A stretch of DNA of 40,379 nucleotides from Candidatus Woesearchaeota archaeon B3_Woes (GCA_005222965.1 NJBG01000001.1:960167-1000545); one strand, 5' to 3'. Numbered from the stretch's first letter, positions 27,613 through 36,398 are shown. Translations and numbers: made by a program. The notes: a model not told the origin generated them from the sequence alone.

Positions 27613-27626
27613 TCCCGACGGGTCCA

Positions 27627-27800
27627 TTCCAAATCACATTTCAATCATTCATAACTCATATTTATTAAATTAAATGCAGTTCAACAATGAATTTTGTTGG
27701 ATCAAGGGTTGACGTCTTGGAAATCTTAAATTTCCGAGATGCTCAAAAATCTTAGATTTTTGACATTTAAATGAAACCATACATAGGTAAATCCAATTAG
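27627..27800 (+). other. 16S-23S spacer with hairpins
   Basis: No gene is seen between tRNA-Ala and 23S. The spacer has hairpins TCTTGGAAAT/ATTTCC-AGA (about 27715-27741) and AAAAATC/GATTTTT (about 27745-27761), followed by the 5' strand of the 23S processing stem. Confidence 0.7.
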
Positions 27801-30718
27801 ATGATTAAACACTATTAGGTGGATGACTAGGCTCTAATGCTGATGAAGAACGTGACAAGCTACGATATGCTCTGGCGAGTGGCACGTACACGTTGAACCA
27901 GAGATTTTTGAATAGGACTTCCTTTTAAATCCGCAAGGATGGGGAACCTGGGGAATTGAAACGTCTTAGTACCCAGAGGAAAAGAAATCAATAGAGATAT
28001 GCTTAGTAAGAGCGACTGAAAGGCATATAAGGCAAACTGAATCCTGTATGGAAATATATAGGAGATGTGGTGTTGTAAGGCTGCTCATTATTCTATCTAG
28101 GGAACTTGAAGTTTTCTGGAAAGTTACGCCATAGAGGGTGATAGCCCCGTAAAGGTAACTTAGAAGATGTTTGAGCGTGTTCTTGAGTAGTGCCCACTGA
28201 ATACTGGGTACGAAATTAGGAGAATCAACTTCTAACCTTAAATACAATTAGAGACCGATAGCAAACCAGTACCGTGAGGGAAAGTTGAAAAGAACCCTTA
28301 ACAGGGAGTTAAAAGATCCTGAAACCTAATAGTTATAGTGGGGTACGGCTCTTCGGAGTTGTACCGTTCGTTTTGAATAACGAGCCAGGGAGTTTACTTA
28401 AGTGGCAAGGTTAGAGTGTTAAAACTCAAGCCATAGCGAAAGCGATTACCCGCAGTTTACGAGGGGTAAGGTGTGAAAGTGCCTTTAAGTCACTTGAGTA
28501 TGACCCGAAGCCGGACGATCTAAGCGAGGGTAAGGTGAAATGCGAGTTATATCGCATGGAGGCCTGAAGAAGTTCTACGGGCAAGTGTTTTTCTAACCTT
28601 CGTTTAGGGGTGAAAAGCCAATCGAGTCCGGCAATAGCTGGTTCCTACCGAAGTTGGCCTTAGTCAAGCGTCGTCAGAGATTGCTGAGAGGGTAGAGATA
28701 CTAATTGAGGGTTTAGGTTTCGAAAGAGATCGGTCTTCATTTAAACTCCGAATATCTTAGCATCGTAGAAGACGGCAGACGCCGGCAAGGGGTAAGCCTT
28801 TGTCGGGAGAGGGGAACAACCCAGACTATAGTTAAGGTCCCAAAAACTAATCAAGTGTTAAAGGGTGAAGGGTGTCTATAACCACAGACAGCGAGGAGGT
28901 TGGCTTAGAAGCAGCCATCCTTTAAAAAGTGCGTAACAGCTTACTTGTCAAGGTTATAGGCCCTTAAAATGGACGGGGCTAAATTAGTTACCGATACTAT
29001 AGGCAACTGAAAAGTTTGCGATAGGTAGGCGTTCTATTTGAGTAGAAGTATCTCTGAGAGGGGGTATGAATCAAATAGAAATGAGAATCCTGGCGAAAGT
29101 AGGAGCATAGTAGCTTGAGAATAGCTACCACCGAAAGGGCAAGGGTTCCTTGACAATGTAGTTCAGTCAAGGGTAAGTTGATCCTAACTGATCTCCTAGA
29201 CGGAGATATATGGAAAGGGAAACAGGTTAATATTCCTGTACTATTTAAGTATGCGTGGCAACACAAGGTTAATTCTTGACGCTTTGGATTAGACCAATTA
29301 AGACTGTCGTCTTAATTAACAGAAATAAATCAAGGGAGTATCGTAATGATGAGAACTTGATTAAATTTTGGAATAGCAAGCCTATGGCTTGTTTGGTTGA
29401 TATCTGGAGCCCGTGAAAAAAGAATTAGCAAAGATCTTAGATAATCATACCCAGAACCAGCACAGGTGCCCCTGGGTGAGAAGCCCAAGGTGTGAAGGTT
29501 TAATCTGATTGAGGGAATTCGGCAAAATAGCCCTGTATCTTAGGTATAAAGGGTCCCTGCATTTGTATGTTTTTATATGCGATTGCAAGGTTCAATAACA
29601 AAGAGGGTCCGACTGTTTAACAAAAACTTAACTGACTGCTAAGCTGCAAAGCCTTGTATAGTCGGTGACGTCTGCCCAGTGTCCGTACTTGAAACTTGGG
29701 TTCAACCAAGCTAAGAGCGGATAAACGGCGGGGGTAACTATAACTCTCTTAAGGTAGCGAAATGCCTTGCCGTTTTATTGACGGCCTGCATGAATGGCGT
29801 AACGAGATCCTCACTGTCCCCAATCAGAATCCTCCGAATCCTCTTTACTGGTGCAAAGGCCAGTGATCTCCAGTGGGAAGCGAAGACCCCGTGAAACTTT
29901 ACTGTAGTTTGTTGTTGTGAAGTTGGTTTTAATGTATAGTGTAAGTGGGAGTCGTTAAAGCTTAGACGCTAGTTTGAGTGTAGACACCAATGTAACACCA
30001 CTCTTTGAAACTTACTTTGCTTACTTGGAAACAAGGACATCAATAGATGGACAGTTTGGCTGGGGTGGCACACCGTTGAAAATATATCAATGGTGCCCAA
30101 TGGTTGACTCAGGAAGGTCAGAAATCTTCTGTTGAGTGCAAAGGCAAAAGTCAGCCTGATTGGATTTAAACCAAGAATAATCCAAAGTAGAAATACTGGC
30201 TTAGCGAACCTCTGTGCCTTCTTGATGGGGGCCAGAGATGACCGAAAAGTTACTCCGGGGATAACAGAGTTGTCGCGCCCAAGAGTTCAAATTGGATGAA
30301 ATAATTCATCCATGAATATATCGACGGCGCGGCTTGCTACATCGATGTCGGCTCTTCCTATCCTGGCTGTGCATAAGCAGCCAAGGGTGCGGGTGTTCAC
30401 CGATTAAAAGGGATCGTGAGCTGGGTTCAGAACGCTGTGAGGCAGTTTGTTTGATATCTACTGGAGATGTTGATGTCTGAAGGGAAGGGACTCATAGTAC
30501 GAGAGGAACTGAGTCTCGGGGCCACTGGTCTATCTGTTATCTGACAAGGTATGCAGAGCAGCTACGCCCTCCACGGATAAGTGCTGAAAGCATCTAAGCA
30601 CCAAGCCGTCCTTGAAAATAGACATCTTAGAACACGGATAGAAGATCCGTTTGATGGGATTGATGTGTACGTACCAAGGCAACGAGGTATTCAGCATGCA
30701 ATTTCCAATAGTTCATTT
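27801..30718 (+). rRNA. rrl: 23S ribosomal RNA
   Basis: Conserved blocks are seen in order: GGTGGATGACT near the 5' end, CCGTGAGGGAAAGTTGAAAAG, AATAGCTGGTTC, the helix 69 region (GGGGTAACTATAACTCTCTTAAGG), CTGGGGTGGCACACC, the peptidyl-transferase loop (CGGGGATAACAG), and the sarcin-ricin loop AGTACGAGAGGAAC. Length is about 2.9 kb. The ends are estimated from the processing stem, to within about 10 nt. A 27-29 nt hairpin interrupts the tip of helix 89 (see separate entry). No 5S rRNA gene follows in the next 180 nt. Confidence 0.96.
30290..30318 (+). other. Mini-intron or expansion hairpin in 23S helix 89
   Basis: The conserved CCCAAGAGTTCATATCGACGG is interrupted after TTCA. TGGATGAA (30293-30300) pairs perfectly with TTCATCCA (30305-30312) under an ATAA loop. 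Below it, TTCA (30286-30289) pairs with TGAA (30313-30316), with 3-nt bulges AAT and TAT on opposite strands: BHB geometry. Cutting after the second bulge bases removes 27 nt (30292-30318) and leaves AA more than the bacterial consensus; removing 29 nt (30290-30318) would give the exact consensus. It may instead be kept as a helix extension. Confidence 0.6.
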
Positions 30719-30753
30719 ATTCTAATTGGATATATTTACCTATGTATGGTTTC

Positions 30754-30899
30754 TTTTTTTACTTTCTAATTTTTTATCTTTAATAGTGAAAACTATAATC
30801 TTTTTAATTTAAATATTCTCCATCTGATAATAGTAACAACCAAAACATTTATAAGTGGATTCTCATTAATTGTTTTATATTTTACTAGGAGGCATATAA
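30754..30899 (+). promoter_or_regulatory. rRNA terminator region and reductoisomerase promoter
   Basis: T-rich runs just after the processing stem (30750-30780) are a likely archaeal terminator. A TATA-like ACATTTATAAG (about 30846-30856) and AGGAGGC a few bases before the ATG at 30900 serve the next gene. I found no 5S rRNA here. Confidence 0.65.
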
Positions 30900-32321
30900 A
30901 TGATTGTAGATTTTGGTGGAGAATTGGAAGAAGTAATTACTAGGGAAGAATTCCCTCTAGAGAAAGCAAGAAAAATTTACAAAGATGAAACAATTTCTTT
31001 CCTAGGTTATGGTTCACAAGGACCTGCCCAAAGTAAGAACGCAAGAAATCAGGGCTTCAAAGTTATTATTGGTCAAAGAAAATACGATGGGAAAAAAGTT
31101 TCAAAAAATTGGAAGAAAGCATTAGAAGATGGTTGGGAGCCTGGGAAAAATTTATTTTCTGATTTGAGAGAAGCTTCATCTAGGGGAGACACTGTGGCTA
31201 TGTTAACGTCAGATGCTTCTTCATATGAAGTTTGGCAAACCATATCTAATGGATTAGAAGAAGGAAATCTTCTTTATTTTTCACATGGAATGCCATTAAT
31301 TTTTGGAGGAATAACCCCTCCTAAAAATATTGATGTTGGTATGATTGCCCCTAAAGGTGCAGGTGCAGGCTTACGAGATATGTTCAAGAGGGGAACTGGA
31401 ACAAACGCAAGTTTTGCATTAGAACAAGATTTCACAGGCAATCTAAGAGATAGAGTATTAGCAATGGGGAGGGCTATTGGAACAGGATACGTTTTCGGAA
31501 ATACAATGGGTCTAGAAGTTGTCGAAGATCATCATGGTGAGAGAAATACTTTGCTTGCAAGTGCTGGTGCAGTTGCTCAATCAGCGTATATGCGAGCTTG
31601 TGCTTCTGGAATGAATAGACGTGATGCATTTATATATACTTCTGAACAATTGACACAAGTTATTTTACCTATTATTGGCGCAGAAGGTGCAAAAGGTATC
31701 TATGACAGAGCACAAGCAGCAGGAAAAGCACATATTGTTGCAGAAATGCAAAAAATAATTTCTGGTGCGACCGTAGACATAAATGATAATTTGTATAAAT
31801 CATGCTCTTCAGGGAATGAAGCTAGAATAGCATTAGAATCAAATAATTTACCAGGATATAGAGATCAATTAAAGGGAGAATTAGATAAGTTAAATACAAA
31901 AGATATTTGGAAAACTGGTTTCGATGTTAGGGGAATGAATATTGATAGAACATATGGTTTGAAAATTGAAAATTGGGAATTAACTGGTGCAATGCTTGGT
32001 CTAATAGATTCTCAATATGCATGCTTAACTAGTAATGGACATAGATTAAGCGCTTGCTTTAATGAAACTGTAGAAGAATTAACACAATGTTTAAATCCAA
32101 AATTCTATCAGGACTCTGGGTGTTCTGGATTGATAGGTGTTTGTTCAACTACTGCACAGAGAGGCGCTTTAGATTGGTTACCCCAATTTGAGAGAGTAAT
32201 TAGTGCAGCATGGCCTGAGAAAGTTGTTGGTTCAGACGTTCTACAAGGATATTCACCCACAAATGTTTGGACTGTCGGAGAAATTGTCAGAGGATTAAGA
32301 CCTGAGAACCAGGCAAAATGA
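30900..32321 (+). CDS. ilvC: Ketol-acid reductoisomerase, with a duplicated C-terminal domain
   Basis: The 473-aa protein would make the dihydroxy acids of valine and isoleucine synthesis. The N-terminal half is the NAD(P)-binding domain, GYGSQG at 36-41 and APKGAGAGLR. Metal ligands are in EDHHGER (D210, E214) and FNETVEE (E389, E393); the serine of CSTTA is S416. From memory the N-terminal half and the very end (VRGLRPENQ) resemble the short Bacteroidetes/fungal enzyme (about 350-400 aa), but here about residues 215-345 form an extra, degenerate copy of the knotted domain (SEQLTQVILPIIG, SCSSGNEAR, LPGYRDQLKGELDKL). No other branched-chain gene is adjacent. Horizontal acquisition is plausible. 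Confidence 0.9.
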   Translation: MIVDFGGELEEVITREEFPLEKARKIYKDETISFLGYGSQGPAQSKNARNQGFKVIIGQRKYDGKKVSKNWKKALEDGWEPGKNLFSDLREASSRGDTVAMLTSDASSYEVWQTISNGLEEGNLLYFSHGMPLIFGGITPPKNIDVGMIAPKGAGAGLRDMFKRGTGTNASFALEQDFTGNLRDRVLAMGRAIGTGYVFGNTMGLEVVEDHHGERNTLLASAGAVAQSAYMRACASGMNRRDAFIYTSEQLTQVILPIIGAEGAKGIYDRAQAAGKAHIVAEMQKIISGATVDINDNLYKSCSSGNEARIALESNNLPGYRDQLKGELDKLNTKDIWKTGFDVRGMNIDRTYGLKIENWELTGAMLGLIDSQYACLTSNGHRLSACFNETVEELTQCLNPKFYQDSGCSGLIGVCSTTAQRGALDWLPQFERVISAAWPEKVVGSDVLQGYSPTNVWTVGEIVRGLRPENQAK

Positions 32322-32325
32322 TAAT

Positions 32326-32772
32326 ATGACATTAAATTGGAAAGATAATTCTAAACTCGCTAATGCATTATTATCCTCTATAAAAAAATATTCTTTAGAT
32401 TTCACTCTTGGGGAAACCCCAAACAATCCTATTTCTCCTAATGAATCTATTAATCTTTTGTATTATGGTAATCCTGCTATATTGTGTGAAGATTCTGGAG
32501 GAAGATTAATGTTCTATTCTCAACATGGAGAATCTGTTTTTGGGTATTCTACCGACGAGGCTATTGGGATGCAATCTGTTGATCTTGCTCCTGAGAGATT
32601 TAGAAAAGGTAGGGAACAATTATTCAAAGAAATTGTAGAAAAAGATGAAGCAAGAAATATAGAAACTATTAGAATACATAAATCGGGAAGAGAAATAAAA
32701 ATATCTGCACAAGTTTTTCCTTATGAAGTAGATGGAAAGAAAAGTATTGCGGCAATTGTTGAGAAAATTTAA
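32326..32772 (+). CDS. PAS-domain protein (MEKHLA-like)
   Basis: The 148-aa protein is a single PAS-like sensor: SINLLYYGNPAILCEDSGG, ESVFGYSTDEAIGMQSVDLAP and IRIHKSGREIKISAQVFPY. The pattern of a leading helix followed by a PAS core and an ApERfR block recalls the MEKHLA group. It has no output domain. Its ATG follows the reductoisomerase stop by 4 nt, so they are probably co-transcribed; it could sense a ligand or redox state. The function is unknown. Confidence 0.75.
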   Translation: MTLNWKDNSKLANALLSSIKKYSLDFTLGETPNNPISPNESINLLYYGNPAILCEDSGGRLMFYSQHGESVFGYSTDEAIGMQSVDLAPERFRKGREQLFKEIVEKDEARNIETIRIHKSGREIKISAQVFPYEVDGKKSIAAIVEKI

Positions 32773-32836
32773 TAAAAAATGTTCTGGTGTTTTTCTCCAT
32801 CACAAATCTTATAAAGAATCTGCTCACGCTAATCTT

Positions 32837-33409
32837 ATGACAACATTACATGCAATTATTGTGCCTACAGGAGATTTTAATTCAGATGTTAAAAGAGCTA
32901 AGCAAGGGGAAAGAGAAAAATCGCATCTAAAAGATAAGGGATATTATGTAATAAGTGGTGCTTTAGAAGAAATTTCTCATATAAGAGAGTCTCAAAGATA
33001 TTTGATTTATAAGAGATTGAGAAGAGGTGATGTAAAACCTTCCCAAATAAAAATAGAGGGGAAATCCCATGATACCTTGGAAAATGTTCTCTATTCACTC
33101 CAATTAATCAAAGAAAAAGGAGGTAGAGAAGTGGGTATTGTTTCTTATCCAGGGCATTTAGATAGATTTGATGATATAATTAAATATGGGCAGAAAAAGG
33201 GATGGATTGATCCTTCAGTTAGAATTCATAGAATAGAAACAGATGAAACAAATAAAGACAAGCTCTATGAGATTTTTGCGAATATTCTCAACAAATATAA
33301 ATTGAAAAAATTAGATCAGGGAAAATCTCCTGAACAAATAAGAAATGAATCTCTTGTTAGGAATATCAAGAAAATTAAAAATCATGTTCTTGGATTTTAT
33401 AAAACCTAA
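32837..33409 (+). CDS. YdcF/DUF218-like protein
   Basis: The 190-aa protein fits the DUF218 (SanA/YdcF/ElyC) fold: LHAIIVPTGDF, YYVISGALEEI, IRESQRYLIYKRL, IKIEGKSHDTLENVLYSLQLI, and VSYPGHLDRF. The family is linked to envelope polysaccharide or nucleotide metabolism in bacteria, with no assigned reaction here. The frame is open from 32732, inside the PAS gene; I take the ATG at 32837 because the fold begins there. There is no clear Shine-Dalgarno site. Confidence 0.75.
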   Translation: MTTLHAIIVPTGDFNSDVKRAKQGEREKSHLKDKGYYVISGALEEISHIRESQRYLIYKRLRRGDVKPSQIKIEGKSHDTLENVLYSLQLIKEKGGREVGIVSYPGHLDRFDDIIKYGQKKGWIDPSVRIHRIETDETNKDKLYEIFANILNKYKLKKLDQGKSPEQIRNESLVRNIKKIKNHVLGFYKT

Positions 33410-33472
33410 CAATCTTAACCTTTAAAAAAGAGTGAAACAAATAATTATATAATTAAAACAGAAATTAAAAAA

Positions 33473-33706
33473 ATGACTGTAAAAATCTATACAACACCAA
33501 CATGTCATTGGTGTGTTAAAGTTAAAGAGTTTTTCAAAGAAAACAATGTAGAGTTCACAGAAGTCAATGTTAGTGAAAACCAAGCTGCTGCAAAAGAAAT
33601 GGTTGAAAAATCCGGGCAGATGGGTGTGCCAGTTATAGATTTAAATGGTGAATTTATTGTTGGTTTTAATGAACCAAAATTAAGAGAACTCTTGAAGATA
33701 AAATAA
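33473..33706 (+). CDS. Glutaredoxin-like thiol oxidoreductase
   Basis: The 77-aa protein has the redox motif CHWC at residues 11-14 after KIYTTPT, the cis-proline MGVPVID and a glycine-rich end, with the length of NrdH/glutaredoxin. It is followed after 2 nt by thioredoxin reductase, so the two likely form an electron-transfer pair reducing protein disulfides. Confidence 0.92.
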   Translation: MTVKIYTTPTCHWCVKVKEFFKENNVEFTEVNVSENQAAAKEMVEKSGQMGVPVIDLNGEFIVGFNEPKLRELLKIK

Positions 33707-33708
33707 AA

Positions 33709-34635
33709 ATGGAACAATATGATTTTATTATATTAGGTGCAGGGGGAACAGGTTTAGCGTCTGCTATGTATGCTGCTCGGCTTGGATTAAAAACACTTGT
33801 GCTTGGAGCAACACATGGATCTGAATTACCTATTGGAGGAGTTATAACAACAACAAATATTGTTGAAAATTATCCTGGCTTCAAAAGTATAGGTGGTGTA
33901 GAACTTGCTAAAAAGATTGAAGAACATGCAAGGACGTATGATCTCGTTGAAATAAAAAATGAAAAGGCAATAGAAGTAAAGAAAAAAGACGATGGTTTCA
34001 GAATTAAGACTGAAAAATCAGAATATGGAACAAAAACAGTTTTGTTTGCAACAGGAACAAAATGGAAAAAGCTTGAAGTTCCCGGAGCCAAGGAATTTGA
34101 AAACAAAGGTGTGAATTATTGTGCACTTTGTGATGGACCATTATTTAGAGATAAGGTCGTGGGGGTTGTTGGAGGTTCGGATTCTGCAGGAAAAGATGCA
34201 CTTGTATTGGCAGAACATGCTAGAAAAGTTTACATAATTTATAGGGGAAAACAAATACATCCAGAACCTGTTAATCTAGAGAAAATAAATGCAAATAAAA
34301 AAATAGAAATAATAAATAATTCAAATGTTAAAGAAGTTAAAGGAGACAAATTTGTTACAAGTGTTATTTTAGATACTGGAAAAGAACTTAAACTGGATGG
34401 AGTTTTTGTTGCAATAGGCCATGACATTTTATCAGAACTTGCAAAACCCCTTGAGGTTAAAACAAATGAAAAAGGGGAAATAATAATTAATCACCAAGAT
34501 TCTTCTACAAATGTGGCTGGAGTTTATGCTGCAGGAGATGTGACAGATAAACAATTTAAACAACTTATAACAGGCGTTGCAGATGGTTGTACTGCTGCTC
34601 ATTCTACATATGGGTATATTGCCAAAACTTTTTAA
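33709..34635 (+). CDS. trxB: Thioredoxin reductase-like flavoprotein
   Basis: The 308-aa protein has the FAD motif GAGGTGLASAMYAARLG, GVNYCALCDGPLF with the redox cysteines C138 and C141, the second dinucleotide fold VGVVGGSDSAGKDALVLAEHA, and the FAD-binding AAGDVTD near the end. The HRRxxxR signature that binds the NADPH phosphate is absent: the aligned segment is IIYRGKQIHPEP. The donor may therefore be NADH or another reductant, as in some archaeal enzymes. It is paired with the glutaredoxin directly upstream. Confidence 0.92.
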   Translation: MEQYDFIILGAGGTGLASAMYAARLGLKTLVLGATHGSELPIGGVITTTNIVENYPGFKSIGGVELAKKIEEHARTYDLVEIKNEKAIEVKKKDDGFRIKTEKSEYGTKTVLFATGTKWKKLEVPGAKEFENKGVNYCALCDGPLFRDKVVGVVGGSDSAGKDALVLAEHARKVYIIYRGKQIHPEPVNLEKINANKKIEIINNSNVKEVKGDKFVTSVILDTGKELKLDGVFVAIGHDILSELAKPLEVKTNEKGEIIINHQDSSTNVAGVYAAGDVTDKQFKQLITGVADGCTAAHSTYGYIAKTF

Positions 34636-34655
34636 ACTAACTTCTAAGATTTAAT

Positions 34656-34931
34656 ATGATGAAATCGCTTGTTAAAAAACTAGGTCTTGCGGTGCTTGTT
34701 ACCCTTAGCAGTGCAGGCGTTGTTGGAGGAGTAAGTAATGCATTCCAAGATGTGAAAAATATAGGGGAGATAAGAGCTCAGTCTGCTGAAGAAAAAAGAA
34801 AGTCTTTATTTTATTTGGGAATGGGTATGTTCTCTGTAGTCCCTCTTGGGGTCGGTCTTGGAATATATGCTGGAGATCTTGCAGACAAATATTTCAAAGA
34901 TAAAGGGAATAGAAATAATTATCAAATTTAA
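34656..34931 (+). CDS. Small membrane protein (91 aa)
   Basis: Two hydrophobic segments (about 8-27 and 50-72) flank a charged loop (RAQSAEEKRKS); the first could be a signal peptide, ending near SNA. The C-terminus is basic. No family recognised. It follows trxB by 20 nt, so may share its transcript. Confidence 0.5.
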   Translation: MMKSLVKKLGLAVLVTLSSAGVVGGVSNAFQDVKNIGEIRAQSAEEKRKSLFYLGMGMFSVVPLGVGLGIYAGDLADKYFKDKGNRNNYQI

Positions 34932-35034
34932 AATGAGTTTTAAGAAATATATTAAAAAGCACAGCATCTTTTGATAAATAAGGAGACATAAACTCTAACC
35001 AAAACCTTATAACTCCTTTTTCTGATAATTAATA

Positions 35035-36021
35035 ATGGTATTGAATTTTGAAAAAGAAAAACTAGTTACAGAGCTAAAAAAACTAAAACCAAAAAAAGTT
35101 TTAGTGCAACTTCCAGAAGGCATAAAGCAAAATGCAAGCGAGATTGCTGAAATTATTGAGAACCTTAATATTGAAGTTGTTTTTTCTGGTGAAACAGCTT
35201 GGGGTGGTTGTTGCATATCACCACAAGAAGCTAAAAATGTGGGTGCAGATCTTATAGTTCACTTTGGTCATGCAAAGTTTATTGATATTGATTTTCCAAT
35301 ATTATATATGGAAGTAAAAGATGAATTAAATTTACATCCTCTCTTACAAAAGTCTATTAAACATTTGAAGAACTTCAAAAAGATTGGGATTTCTTATTCA
35401 ATTCAACATAAACATGATATTGACAAAATAATAAGATTTTATGAAAACGAAGAGAAAAAAGTTATTTTGTCTGGGAAAAAAGGTCGTGTAAAATATGAAG
35501 GGCATATTGTTGGTTGTCAATATTCAGGATTAAAAGCTATTGAGAAAGATGTTGATTGTTTTGTTATAATTGGAAACCAATTTCATTCAATGGGTGCTGC
35601 AATAAGTGTTGAAAAACCAGTGGTGCTTGTTGATGTATATAATGATAAAATTAGAGATATGGATGGTGTTCGTGAAAAAATTCTAAAGCAAAGAGCCATT
35701 TCAATTCAAAAACTAAAAGATGCAAGAAATGTTGGAATAATACAAGAGGAAAAGTTAGGTCAACAATTTGGAACATCAGAGTATCTTGTTGATAAATTAA
35801 AAGAACAGGACAAAAATGTTATCTTAATAACAATGAATGAGCTTACTCCTGATAAACTAATGAATTTTTATAATATTGATTGTTTTATAGTGCTTGCATG
35901 TCCTAGAATCCCTATTGATGATTTTGCAAAATATGAAAAACCAATGGTAACTTTTAAAGAGGCATTGGTAGCACTTGGTATGAAATCCTGGGACGAAATC
36001 TTAAAAATTGGGATTATTTAA
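35035..36021 (+). CDS. dph2: Diphthamide synthase subunit Dph2
   Basis: The 328-aa protein carries the three cluster cysteines of the archaeal enzyme: in AWGGCCIS (C59, or C60), VGCQYSG (C161) and LACPRIPIDD (C289). It uses a [4Fe-4S] cluster and SAM to transfer a 3-amino-3-carboxypropyl group onto the conserved histidine of elongation factor 2, the first step to diphthamide. A TATA-like CCTTATAAC near 35004-35013 gives a short leader. Its presence predicts a diphthamide-modified EF-2 in this organism. Confidence 0.93.
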   Translation: MVLNFEKEKLVTELKKLKPKKVLVQLPEGIKQNASEIAEIIENLNIEVVFSGETAWGGCCISPQEAKNVGADLIVHFGHAKFIDIDFPILYMEVKDELNLHPLLQKSIKHLKNFKKIGISYSIQHKHDIDKIIRFYENEEKKVILSGKKGRVKYEGHIVGCQYSGLKAIEKDVDCFVIIGNQFHSMGAAISVEKPVVLVDVYNDKIRDMDGVREKILKQRAISIQKLKDARNVGIIQEEKLGQQFGTSEYLVDKLKEQDKNVILITMNELTPDKLMNFYNIDCFIVLACPRIPIDDFAKYEKPMVTFKEALVALGMKSWDEILKIGII

Positions 36022-36050
36022 TTATAGAAATTTAAAAGAAATAGGGAGAT

Positions 36051-36142
36051 ATTAAAACAACGCGTCTCCTCGACAAACTTGAGGCAAAACAAATTCTCTA
36101 GAGAAAGCGAAGAGGAATGAATAATATTGTTGTGTTGAAGTA
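36051..36142 (+). ncRNA. Possible structured RNA in the dph2-antitoxin intergenic
   Basis: This gene-free part has short self-complementary elements: CCTC-GAGG (36068-36083), TTCTCTAGAGAA near 36095, and outer arms ACAAC/GTTGT. A TATA-like AATTTAAAAG lies upstream (36029-36038). No known RNA class fits; it may be just an untranslated leader. Confidence 0.2.
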
Positions 36143-36158
36143 GAAAAGTATTTAAATC

Positions 36159-36190
36159 TATAAGTTTTATAATAATTATAAGTTTTATAA
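36159..36190 (+). promoter_or_regulatory. Tandem palindromic operator of the toxin-antitoxin genes
   Basis: TATAAGTTTTATAA occurs twice (36159-36172 and 36177-36190), 18 bp apart. Each contains the dyad TATAA-GTT-TTATA. The second copy abuts the antitoxin ATG at 36192, after a TATA-like TATTTAAAT at about 36149-36157. This is what an autoregulated antitoxin promoter looks like. Confidence 0.55.
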
Positions 36191-36191
36191 A

Positions 36192-36398
36192 ATGGATCAC
36201 ACAACAATTGCCATAAGAAAAGATTTGAAAGAAAAGATTATGGAATTTGCAACTAAAAAAGAATCTTATTCAAATGTTATTGAGAGGCTACTCAAAAGTG
36301 CTGAACAAAGGCTCCTGCACGATGTTTTAATGTCAAAAGACGGGTGTGTAACAATTGAAGAAGCTATTGAAGAAGCAGAGAGAAAATGGCCGAAGTGA
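36192..36398 (+). CDS. Antitoxin (ribbon-helix-helix type)
   Basis: The 68-aa protein has an N-terminal strand (TTIAIRKDLKEKI) and two helices (SYSNVIERLLKS), the ribbon-helix-helix layout of VapB/RelB-like antitoxins, with an acidic toxin-binding tail (IEEAIEEAERKW). It overlaps the next gene by 13 nt, and palindromic sites lie before it, both typical of toxin-antitoxin pairs. Confidence 0.75.
   Translation: MDHTTIAIRKDLKEKIMEFATKKESYSNVIERLLKSAEQRLLHDVLMSKDGCVTIEEAIEEAERKWPK

Larger units (their letters stand above)
27505..27626 (+). tRNA. trnA: tRNA-Ala (TGC), two introns
   Basis: The acceptor GGGCCCG pairs with CGGGTCC (one G-T), the D arm is TAGCTC...GAGC, the anticodon stem TCGCC pairs with GGCGG around TGC, the T stem TCGGG pairs with CCCGA and the discriminator is A. 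The gene is 122 nt; removing introns at 27541-27559 (19 nt, after position 37) and 27582-27612 (31 nt, between T-loop positions 59 and 60) leaves a normal 72-nt tRNA with loop TTCGAAT. It lies between 16S and 23S as in most archaea. CCA is not encoded. Confidence 0.93.
27773..30753 (+). other. 23S pre-rRNA processing stem (27773-27801 with 30721-30753)
   Basis: About 29 nt before the 23S gene pair with 33 nt after it. The outer helix GAAACCATACATAGGTAAA pairs with TTTACCTATGTATGGTTTC and the inner TCCAATTAGA with TCTAATTGGA. The only interruption is a 4-nt TATA bulge on the 3' strand, so the canonical 3-nt/3-nt BHB is absent or rearranged. Confidence 0.88.

Noticed and set aside
29260-29410. 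Further introns in 23S
   Set aside because: Variable regions differ in length, but the conserved blocks are continuous apart from helix 89, and no BHB was seen.
30754-30899. Possible 5S rRNA gene after 23S
   Set aside because: No 5S-like conserved segments are seen; the stretch is T-rich terminator and promoter.
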